Shown: piece after piece, positions 11,213-22,700 of the stretch | How the letters are laid out: each line of letters begins with the position of its first letter | How positions within the stretch are numbered: the stretch's first letter is position 1 | DNA from: Sthenelais limicola | Taxonomy: Eukaryota; Annelida; Polychaeta; Phyllodocida; Sigalionidae | DNA length: 64,000 nucleotides | Direction: 5' to 3' | Assembly (NCBI GenBank): GCA_942159475.1 | Contig: OW804097.1 | Coordinates: forward strand, 3,389,357-3,453,356 | The notes under the pieces: model-generated | Told to the model about the DNA's origin: nothing | Databases searched by the model: none | Seen by the model: the letters and a program-made list of their open reading frames with translations, nothing else | Made by a program: the position numbers and the translations under genes

Positions 11213-11260
11213 TGATTTGATTTTTTTATTTGATTTATAAAATATCTTTATTCAGGACTT
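11213..11260 (-). repeat. LINE-type 3' tail (minus strand) with (CAAAT)n
   Basis: On the minus strand GAATAAAGATATTTTATAAA is followed by repeated CAAAT, the same architecture as the LINE 3' end at 24,944. DNA from 11,260 to 11,537 may be a truncated LINE body; no RT motif is visible. Confidence 0.45.
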
Positions 11261-11537
11261 AAGACATTACATCGATGATGCTGTTCTCAGAAACGCCTGA
11301 TGTTACAAAAAAAACAAAAGTTACAATACTATGGAACATATTCCGCGAGATGACAATTAATGCAGAAGTTATTATGATAAGAAGAGATAATCTCAGTAAT
11401 ATAAATGATACACCATTTGAAGGAATAAATGTAATTAAGTTACGTAAAGACTCAGAAAGGGTGATAGGGCGAGCTAAGAAAAAGCGAATGAAACCAGAAA
11501 CATATAACAAATGTCTAAAGAGAACAGTTAGTAATAT

Positions 11538-11835
11538 GTAATGTGTTTCAGGAAAATGAGTCTTAAGTCGCAAAATTAGGATTTTGAGATACCATGATAT
11601 TTGAAAAGAGGACATCAAGCCGATTCGAATGATAGTAAACACTAAGACATCTAATAACTATTCCTATATTTTAAGTTTGATATTTTTATTTTGAAATTTT
11701 GTACATAGATTCAGATGACTATAAGTGCTCAACCCTCCAAAAATCAGAACATTCCAACAAAGATATCTTACAACTAAAACACTTTGAAAAATATCAATTC
11801 TGCGACTTGTGACTCATTTTCCTGAAACACATTAC
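11538..11835. mobile_element. MITE family A copy with internal deletion
   Basis: Both ends are present (GTAATGTGTTTCAGGAAAAT and its complement) but the element is about 298 bp instead of about 400, missing a central block. Confidence 0.85.
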
Positions 11836-12388
11836 ATACAGTATAATGTATAAGTATACGTATAATCAGTAAAACTAAGTTAACATCTTGAATATTTGTC
11901 AGTGTGAACAACCTGTGCTGAATGTATTATATTCTGAGCCACAAAAATAGAAAAAAAGTTTATTTTGAATTTATTTTGACTTTAGTGATATGTATTATTA
12001 ACAAAAGGACAGAAGAATATTACTGATATGTCGGCATAGCCTGCATAACAAGGAAGAGAAGTTATAATCAAACTTATGATATAATATTATAAAGGAGCAG
12101 ACTGTTTAATTTTGTATAATATTTTTTTGTGGTAGCATGGTAGCAATTTTGAAGGGAGTGGAGGTTGTTTTTAGTTTCGTCACATATAATTTTGTATAAT
12201 AGTAAACTTTTTTCCTGAACATGATAAAACATCATCTAAGGATTTAAATTTTTAAATCAAACTTTGATTATCTTTTTAACTAAATCACTAAATAGTGAAT
12301 TCCGAAACAAACTTGTGATATGTGACTTATTTTTCTGTGACATCACAAGTTTGCATGATTCTAGAAAGATAACCAGCTAAAGAAATAT

Positions 12389-12761
12389 GTGATGTGTTTC
12401 CACAAAATGAGTCATAAGTCGCAAAATTGATATTTTTCAAAATGTTTTTTTCACAGGATTATATTAATGGAATGATCTGATTTTTAGAGAGTTTATCACT
12501 TAGACTTCTACCAATCGGTGTATCAAATTTCAGGACAATCTATGTAATATATCTATTACTTTTAAAGGTCCTCATATGGACTACATTTAGTTACTTTATC
12601 TGTTTATTGACCCCCAGAAATATTGGAAACTTTTTTTCAAAAACGAAAATATCAAACTTAAAATCTAGAAATAAATCAGCTTGATCTCATCTTTTGAAAT
12701 CTAATGGTATCTCAAAATCTATTTTTAGCGACTTATGACTCATTTTCCTGAAACACATCAC
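12389..12761. mobile_element. MITE family A copy
   Basis: Starts GTGATGTGTTTCCACAAAAT and ends with the complement CATTTTCCTGAAACACATCA plus C. No clean target duplication (flanks AATAT and TATTA). Confidence 0.88.
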
Positions 12762-12843
12762 TATTAAAATCCAATCCTAGCGTTGTGTCTAAATCAAATA
12801 ATCCTAATGGGAGTTGAGTCTTTAGAACTGCATTGCATCAATA

Positions 12844-13185
12844 GGGGATTTGTATGTGCCACTGCGCATGTCTGTCACATTGCATTCTGGGATGGATTCT
12901 GTTGAAATCTGACATACAAATATTTAGCAACATTTTTATCGAAAATTGCAAGAATGTTTTCATCAATATCATAGCTTGTACAGATGATCCATGAAAATAA
13001 AATGTATGATGGGAAATATGGAGGCTTGTGCTATGGAAACATGTTTAACAGATGGATATTGACATTGGAGCACAGATACATGCCCCATGCTGAATATAAC
13101 ATGTTTTCTATAGATTTTACACTGTAGCATTACTCCCATAATTCCATGCGAATCGACATTCAAAATGGCGGCTATGCAAATCCCC
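12844..13185. mobile_element. MITE family C, complete copy
   Basis: About 342 bp. The left end is GGGGATTTGTATGTGCCACT; the right end is the complement of GGGGATTTGCATAGCCGCCA. The two ends share GGGGATTTG(C/T)AT and then diverge. The interior includes AAATATTTGTATGTCAG (on the complement), used here to recognise partial copies elsewhere. It lies in or just beyond the 3' UTR of the CUB-Sushi gene. Confidence 0.85.
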
Positions 13186-13188
13186 CAT

Positions 13189-13353
13189 TACTTAGCTCTA
13201 AACAAAACTGCAACCATCTTGCAGAGGGTGTTGGATTGCAACAGGGCGTTGGAACACAACATTAGCTCCTTAATTCTATCTGAATGAGTGATGAATTATC
13301 CCTGGATAATATTTAAAAACTATGGCAAAGAAATTAGACAGATGTTTCAAGTT
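13189..13353. repeat. Segment shared in inverse orientation with 54,622-54,779
   Basis: This DNA, directly downstream of the CUB-Sushi stop codon in gene sense, reappears as its reverse complement near 54.7 kb, including TGCAAGATGGTTGCAGT and TTATCCAGGGATAATTCATC on that copy. In both places a family C element adjoins the same end. Confidence 0.85.
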
Positions 13354-13365
13354 TCAAATGGGCGC

Positions 13366-13705
13366 CTATGAAAGGCTCCTATTCCAGCCATAAGGTACGC
13401 CTCCCATACGCATGGGTTGCTTAGGTACAAACACTGGGGCTCGTCCACCCAGTGGAGGGAAGTTGGTTGGAAGGTTTGCCTGTGTAGGAAGTCTGACCCC
13501 AGGTAAGCCATAGCAGAGCAGCATGCCAAGGGCAACAAGAGTGGACACACCAAGAGCTATTGCAGACACAACTATCGGCACCGGATCAGGTGTCGGGATC
13601 GGGGTCGGTGGTGGAGGAGCTGTCGGAGGCGGAGTCGGAGTGGGCAGAACTACAGGTGGAGGGCGAATGTTCAGGCAGAAGGGGCTCAGGTCATCTTCCT
13701 CACAT
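13366..13705 (-). CDS. CUB-Sushi gene, exon 14: EGF end, Pro-rich stalk, TM, tail, stop
   Basis: Acceptor TTTCAG precedes 13,705. It supplies the last two Cys of the EGF module (VC..FC), then a stalk of Pro/Thr repeats, a hydrophobic span PIVVSAIALGVSTLVALGML and a short tail ending in NRSLS before TAG at 13,366-13,368. The tail has no recognised signalling motif. Confidence 0.88.
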
Positions 13706-16700
13706 CTGAAATTCAATTTAATTCAATTTAATTCAATTCTTTATTTTTATTCCATGATTTGGCCGAGAGCGTACAATATAATCGATATACCGCTCACAAG
13801 GTGTACAATATAAACTTGCTGTATTGTACAGTGATGTTACGGCCGTTTGAGACTATCAGTGAGCTATGCGGTCAACACAGAGCTATACAGTTTGATGAAA
13901 TAAATGCAAATAAAGTTGTAATAAAGTAAGAATCATGGAATAAAAGCAAGAATAACACATTAAGGCGTCTTCAGTGGACTGTATTCACCTATGTTACTTG
14001 GTGAATACAGTACACCTCATATGCTATACTGTGTTATTCTTGCTTTAGTACCTGAAATAAATTATGTTGTACAAATAGGAGCCATGTTTCAAAAAAGAAT
14101 TTCTGGTCATCCTGCATGGTCCTTGACTACAGGGGTGGATAATTTTTAGATAATGTATGTAAAGGCCAGAAAGTTATTTCTTGCTACACAAAATATCTAC
14201 ACTTATTATCTTTGTTGTTACACAAAACGTCTACACAGAATATCTAAACTACTTGGATATGGATATTGACATTAAAGCATATATAATTATTTCATGCTAA
14301 ACATGGCATATTTTCTATAGATTGTAGAGTCTACCATTAGTCCCATTGTATATAAGTGTAAGGTGCTTACACGCAGTAAGGCGCTCCTGTGTCTGTGGTT
14401 CTACATTCACCGTCAGGGCGGCACAGGTGGGCTGCATGATAGTAGTCACAACTTCTGGCTAGAACTGATAAAATACAATAATTACAGTTTAATGTTGGAT
14501 ACTATTGTAAGTAGGATGTTTATGTTTTTTATGATGAAGGCATCAAATTGCCATCTTAAATACCATAAGCATGCAGGATTTAACACTATGAGAATCATTC
14601 ACATTTGACCCCACGGACGACCCCATGTATTATACAACATATATACAGCATGTATACAACATTGTATACAGGGTCATCATTTCATATTCTGTTCACATAT
14701 AAGAGAACGGAAGCATTCATTTAACAGAGAAAAACAAGTACACCAGGTATTCATAAGGTTTCCTACATTCAGTCTCGGTAACACACACTGGTTTCACAAT
14801 TACCACTTGTACATTTAACTGCAAGGCCCACACCCTTGTTCCCTATCCCTATCCCCTATCCCTATTGTTTACAGTGGGGGGAAGGCAATTATGGCTGGCC
14901 ACCACTGCCTGGGGCAACACGCTCTCCTGGACTCTTAGCGACAACCGCTTCTGAAAGAAGCTGCCATCGGCAGGATCACTACCCATAGAAAAGTTGCACC
15001 CGCCATTACGGGTCCAACGGAAATATAGAGAGATATGATACTTATTCCCCTCTTTGCCCACACGATCGTGCTCCCCCACCTATTTTTCCTGCAATTATGA
15101 CACTCTAAAGACGTTATCCTCGCAATTTCGGCCAGAATCGATACATCAATACTGTATATAAACAACGGTAGGGTCAGCTATAGCTCGAAACAATGCCTTG
15201 GGAAGATTCAAATCTACAGCCATTGCCGCGAAACAAGTGTTGAAGTGGTGTCTCCAATACCGCCACAAGCGCTACATAACACCCACGGCCATGCTCACAG
15301 GCTTGTTGACAACATGTAGGCTATTTATAGGGTGGGTGGTGTAGCCTACTCAACACGTTGGTGTTGTGTAGGCTACATTATTTTATACTAAATCAAATGG
15401 ATATTGTAGGTAGGAGGGGTAGAGACGGTGGATGGGACGATCCTTTATTTTTAAATATAAAAACAATCTAAAAGCGTTCAGATCTGGTGAAATATAACCA
15501 ATTTACTTCCCGCAAATCAATGTGTTGCTGCGGTAATTTTCTGGACTCACCGCTACTGGGTGCCCCGCAGTTGACACCATACTCACCAGGTGGCACCATC
15601 GAGACAAGCACACTCACTGACACAGACTTTTCTTCCAAAAATAATAATAATAACATAATAATGTAGCCTTACTGCAGCGTGGTGTATGATCTGGGGTTGG
15701 GTCTCTTACACAGAGGACGGTCTCTATGGCACTGAGTGAGTTGCTGGAGACGTAGCCCATGTCACAGGTCAGCCTGTAGCTCACGCCCTCTATGAAGTGA
15801 GACACGCTCCCATACTGTATGTTGGGTGCACTCATGCACGAAGCCAAGCCTGAACATGAAACATAAGAACAAATTAGTTTCAACTAGAACACAATATTAT
15901 AGACTTAGGATCGTAGTTAGTTACTATGAAGTAATGGAGAATCTCCGAAAAGGAGAAGTACAACCGGACACAAGAAGATTCCATTACCAACTAAAGATCT
16001 GTTTATTCAGTAATAGGTTCCAAATACAAGTTTTGAATCAGCACAATACCAATAGGGGATTTGCATAGCCGCCATTTTGAATCTTGATTCACATGGAAAT
16101 ATGGGAGTAATGATACAGTATGAAATCTAGAGATGAAATCGACTTAAGAATTAGTGGCAAAGCAACATTGTACCAAAACACAGAATGGTCAGAAATTTGG
16201 AGAAAGTTTTACGCTGACCTCAACAAGTATCATGGCTTGATAGGAATCAAAACGTTTCTCTTGAAACAGACCGAGACAATATAAGACACAAAAGAAAAGT
16301 TATTTTGTTCATTTTGGTATTTTAGTACCTTTCTAATAAAGGAACAAAGAGAATAGTTGCTTAATATTAAACAAAATGGTATTTTCAATCAAACTTTAGG
16401 TCTATGAGGTAAAAAAAATAATAACTTTAAACACAGATGTGGACAAAAGAGCAGATCTAATCTAGATGTTATCTGCTCTGAGGAGAGGACTTTGTTGACA
16501 GATTGTGTATAGATAAGATTGAATAAAGATCTGGTGTTAGAAGGAAGCATAGAAAAGATAGTTAATGGAAATTATTTACATGTGTGACAATGTCGGTTCT
16601 ATGTCTTTTTATTATTTCCGAGGAGGAATACTTTTTCATGAATTGTTTAATTAAAATTAATTAATTAATTATTGCCATGCCAGTTCATCAACCTGAACAA

Positions 16701-19700
16701 ACTTCGTTTTAAAAAAATTAAAACACATTTGTGATGTGTTTCAGAAAAATGAGTCATAAGTTGCTAAAAATAGATTTTGAGATACCATTAGATTTGAAAA
16801 GATGAGATCAAGCTGATTCCAATGATAGTAAACAGTCTAATAATCTAATAAGTATTTCTAGATTTAAAGTTTGATTTATTCGTTTTTGAAAAAGAAGTTT
16901 TCCAATATTTCTGGGGGTCAATAAACAGTAAAGAAACCAATATAGTCCATATGAGGACCTTTAAAACGCAAGGATATATTACATAGATTGTCTTGAAATT
17001 TGAGACATCGATTGACATAACCATAAGTGACACACTCTCCAAAAATCAGAACATTCCAATAATGTGATCTTGTAAAAAAACACTTTGAAAAATATCAATT
17101 TTGCGACTTATGACTCATTTTCCTGAAACAAATCACAATTATGCCACCAGAGGACGATAAAAATAGAAGCAGGTATAACAATGTACTTCGGTCTCAAACT
17201 TGTTTCAATAATTAATGAGTTACAATTTCTCCTCATAACTCAATTTCTCCTCATAACTTATGTTGAGCCTTAATGTGGTTATATTTAATATAGTTGATAA
17301 GGCTTAGATATATTGGTTATCATTTGTGATAAGCTAGAATGATCCTTAAACATAAACTACTTAAAACATGCTAATGTGTAAATGTAATTATTGAATTAAT
17401 CTTTGTACTTTGGCAGAATGAGACTTATCAGAGATTGTGATTTTTGTTGTCAAATAAAATGTATAAAAAAAGAATGCTGTTGGGTCAGATTTTCAGAAAA
17501 TGTACAATTTACTTTAACCAATTCCCTAAAAAATAACCCAAATTTCAGACAAAAATAAAGTTCAAAATACAGTTCAACCTAACCAAACAGATTGCTAGAA
17601 TCACTGCAATGCCGAATTTACTAGGATTTACCAAGTATTGACCAAATTGCAGCCTACTTTAGCAGAATCTTTACTAAATGTGTACAGCTGCCAATTGTAC
17701 ATTTTCTGACAATCTGACCCAGTTAATACTGACCCCATGTAGGGAGAGGATGTGTAAAAATAATTATTGAATTAATCTTTATAATTTGGCAGAAAGAGAC
17801 TAATTTTTTGTCAAATAAAATTTGTAAAAAAAATAAATACTGACCGCATGTAGGGAGAGGCCGTCCATCACAGGTGAACTGCTCCGTGGTCTGCCTGTTC
17901 CCGAATGTTACATAACCAGGTAAACAGGTCACGGTGAAGCCCTCGCTAAACGTAAACCCACCAACAGCTCCATTAGCGATCAGCGGTTCTCGCACACAAT
18001 TCGCTGCAACTACAAACAAATTATGATTTATTTAAACAGTAATAGAGTCAATTTTATTTCTTTTCTTTTTTTCAATGATTAATCTGTTTTCTATGAATTG
18101 ATTTTTTCTGTAAATCTTTAATTATATTTTGATGTATCGAATCTATAATATTAAGTTTTCCCATCAGCTAAAACTGAAAATAGTGTATAAAAGCATAATG
18201 TCTCTGGCTGAATAAACACATGCAAAACAAACAAACCCCAAAATGTGATCCGTTTTAGGAAAGGTGGATTTTGAGATATCACCATATTTAAAAAGAGGAG
18301 ATCAAGCGGATTCTAATGATAGTAAACACTAGGACATGTAATAAATACTTCTATATTTTAAGTTTGATATTTTTATTTCTTAAAAAGAAAGTTTGCAATG
18401 TTTCTTAATGGGTAATTACCAGTAAAGTAACTAAATATACTCCATACGAAGGCCTTCAAAACTGAAGGATATTTTTAATACAATGTCCTGAAATTTGGTA
18501 CATAGATTTATATGGCCATAAGTGCTAAACCCTCTAAAAATTAGAACATTCCAATAAAGAGTGATACCTTCATGAAACACTATAAAAAATATTCACAAAA
18601 AATATCAATTCTGCGACTTGTGACTTATTTTCATGGAACAGATATACTCCATATGAAGGCCTTCAAAGCTCATGGCCACATTTAATACAATGTCCCGAAA
18701 TTTCTTACATGGATTCATATGACTATAAGTGCTAAACCCTCTGAAAATCAGAACATTTCAATAAAGAGATCACGTGAAGAAACACTTTGAAAAATATCCA
18801 ATTTGCGACTTGTGACCTATTTTCCTGAAACCCATCCCATATTACATATTACATATTACATACCACATTTGGGAATCTCGTTGATTAAGAGGCAGGCGAC
18901 TTCGTGTACTTGAGTGTAGGTGACGTCAGAGACGTAGCCATCGTGGCAGTACAACTTGTAGCCAGCGTTCCTCTTGTACTGCGTGACGTCACCACCACTG
19001 ATGGCAAGCAGGTCCTCTATAGGTGGGCACAGCACGGCTTCTGATGGGGCAAATAAATAAAATCATTTTTAGACCTGTTTATAGGATTTTTTGTTTTTGT
19101 TTTTGCAAAGTCTTTATTTCGTAAGGTTAACAATGAAGGAGTTGAATCATTCGAGTATACATAGGAATTTCACACAGGACGGCTTCTGATGGGGCAAATA
19201 AATAAAATCATTTTTAGTGCCTTGAAGTACCAACATATGCCACAATAAAAACAAAGCCTGAAGTTTGAGTTTGTGGTGTCTTTATTTATTTAACATTTTT
19301 AGACCTGTTTATATATAGGATTTTTTGTTTTTGTGTTCGCAAAGTCTTTATTTCGTAAGGTTAACAATGAAGGAGTCGAATCATTCGAATATAGATAGGA
19401 ATTTCACCGCTTGTAAGAATGAACCACTAGACGGCGACACATTTGTTTTTGTCGGTTTTGAGATTACACTTTTTCTCGTTAGATGGCGCCACATTTTGTT
19501 TCTTCGGACAAACCTCATCTTTCTAATATTTAATAGGATTTTTATTCCAACATCTCAAGTACAAAAGAGTTGTTAGAAATGGTTGATACACTCTGCACCA
19601 TGGACCGTGCGGGTCTTCTGGGTAAACCCAACAGAATAAACACTAATAAATATTAATAGAGTAAATAAAGGCATTGGTTTTGTCTCTCATAGTTGGTTTT

Positions 19701-22700
19701 GAAGTTTCCAGATTGTTCATGTGAGTTATATATAGTGGAGTTTGATTCAGTGACTCTCATTTTCCTGTTGTGTAGTGTCCTGTTAATTATGATCCGTTTT
19801 AGGAAAATGAGTCATAAGTCGGAAAAAATAGATTTTGAGATATCATTATATTTGAACAGATAAGATCAAGCCGATTCCAATGATAGTAAACAGTCTAATA
19901 ATCTAATAAGTATTTCTAGATTTTAAGTTTGATATTTTCGTTTTTTGAAAAAAATGTTTCCAATATTTCTGGGGGTCAATAAACAGTAAAGTAAATAATT
20001 GTAGTGCATATAAGGACCTTTAAAGCGAGAGGATACATTAAGGATACAGGATTTCAGGATACATTATCCTGAAATTTTATACATCGACTGACGGAACTAT
20101 AGGTGATAAACTCTCCAAAAATCAGAACATTCCAATGAAGGGATCTTAGAAAATACAAACTTTGAAAAATATCATTTTTGCGACTTATGACTCATTTTCC
20201 AAAACGGATCTCAATTACTTGTTTATAATATGCAACATCACTGTTCACTCATGTAAATTACTAGTCATCCTGTTTCACTAAGAAACAGATCTTTCCCCTG
20301 AGATTTGGCTATCAATGTCAAAGAATTTCTATAAGTTAGATCGGGAACCCGTTTTTAGATTGATGAGATAACATCAATCTACATAGATCAGGGTGATGTC
20401 TGTCAATCATTGATAGCATCTTGGCTCCTCCCACCCTGGATATCAGTGTGACGAATCTGTTGATTCTGATATCAGCATCATATGGGATCAGAATCATACT
20501 TGTAATGGCTGGGAGGGGGAGTCATATATGGGATAGGGATTTCATGTTTTCTTTACATTTAACCGACATCAATCTTTGTTTCCCTTGGAAACACAATCTT
20601 CTGCATGAACCAAAAATAAATAAATGTAAACTGATCACTGCTAACTAATTCTTGTTTGTCAACTTTCAGACAACCTCACAGTGTCAGACATACATACACA
20701 CAAACATTAAAACCTACATCGGTCAGATTTTCAGAAAATGTACAATTCAACTTCACCAATCCTCTCAAATAACCCAAATTTCAAACGAAAATAAAGTTCA
20801 AAATACAGTTCAACCTAACCAAACAGATTGCTAGAATCACTGCAGTGACAAATATAGTCGAATTTACCTAGTATTGACCAAATTGCCGCCTAATTTAGCA
20901 GAATTTACTAAATGTGTACAGCTGCCAATTGTACATTTTCTGAAAATCTGACCCATATTCGGTATATTATTCATAGAATAATAAATTAGATTGGTATAAC
21001 TTATACCATCGTCTCTAGTCTCTATCAAGTCGGTCTCAGAATGATCTCAAAAAGTAGTTGGAAACGAGTATATGTGCTATCATTTCCAATCGTTTGCGAT
21101 TGGTCTCTCTCAAAAGTAGCCTCTTATTGAATGATAAATCACAGCAAATCAAGCGATTATTCACTTCATTATATTATATTATATTAACTGTTGGTTCTAT
21201 GTTACGTATCGATTTAAAAAACCCTGATCCCACTGTCCCATATACCACTATATAACTTTTCTTGCACTGTCAGAATATAGCAGAATATATCAAAATATGT
21301 CGAAATATCGAAATATAAAATAACTAAATTGTGTAAGGATGTCGTAGCTACATCTCTTACTCTCTCTTAATCTCATCATATGAAATTGTGTAGAAATTAT
21401 ATGGAAATGTGTGTAAAAAATGTAAAAAATGAGTGTGTAAAAATGTTCAAATTGTCTGGTATCTCTGTCAATCTGTCTAGATTGTTAATTAGTTAGTTAT
21501 AGTTCCAAACTTATTATTGTTACCGCTGGTAATTGACTACAATGACCACAAGCGTTGGCAGTAATTTACTGCATTCTTTCTCTGATTTAAGTAATTTCAA
21601 GGGACTAAAATTAGTCTCTTGGAATATTCGAAGCTTGTCCAAACACTTTGACCAGATAGAACTGTTAACTTCTGGTAAAGATATAGACGTGTTAAGCTTT
21701 AATGAGACATGGCTAAACGCCAATACTCATGATAACTCGCATCAGCTTCCAAATTATTCATTATATAGACTCGACAGAGCTGTAAAAAAGAGGGGAGGGG
21801 GTCTGTGCATGTATTTTCATAATGACCTGATAGTGGATACGGAGATCTACAAAAACTTAAACATCTCATGTAAAGACCTAGAGATACAGATTGCGCTTAT
21901 CAAGAAAGGCATGAACAAATGCTGTACAGTCGTAAACATATATAGGCCACCTAGTGGATGCACAAAGACTCTGGTTCAAAAGCTCCGTGGTATTCTTCCC
22001 AAACTGAATCGCTCTCACGAGCTCTTCATGATGGGAGACTTTAACCTAGACTACAGAACCTTAGAGACTTCTAACACTAATTTATCCTCTGAGTTCAAGG
22101 CCTTAATAGAAGATTTCTCTCTCACGCAATATATTAAAAAGCCAACTAGGCAAACTCTGCGGTCACAAACCACTATCGATCATTTTTATACAGACTCTGC
22201 TCTTGTCAGCGCAGCTGGCACAATTGATGTAAATTTATCTGACCATTTTCCCATCTTCCTGATTAGGAAGAAGGCTCGCAATACATATCGGAATGACTCT
22301 TTTTGGGCTAGGTGTACGAAACACCTAGATCAAAAAATATTAAATGAGATCCTTAGAAATCTAAATTGGGAATCCCTTTACAATAACTCGGATCCAGGGG
22401 AATGCTGGGAATTACTCCTAAATAATATCAATATCTACTTGGATAGAATGTGTCCTCTAAAGAAATTTCGAAATGTAAGGACTAAACCAAAGTGGATAAA
22501 CGATGAATTACTTCAAACTATGAATGAAAGAGATCGGCTGTTCAGATTAGCTACCTTAACCAGTGATCCGGACACTTTACATAAGGCCAAGGCTCTTAGG
22601 AGGCAAGCCAACTACCAGTGTAAAGCAGCAAAATCTAAATTCATTAGATCCAACCTGGAATTCCACGACAAAAATCCGAGGAAGTATTGGGAATTTTTGC

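Noticed and set aside
11259..11642. 127-codon minus-strand frame
   Set aside because: Overlaps a family A MITE and a LINE-type tail; no motif.
14849..15165. Small nuclear RNA-like sequence (GATACTTATTCCCC region)
   Set aside because: Only a superficial likeness to the U1 start; the rest does not match by eye.
15617..15672. A 41-base intron 11 using the acceptor TTGGAAG
   Set aside because: Too short for typical spliceosomal introns; the acceptor 15 bases further gives 56 bases and is preferred, still tentative.
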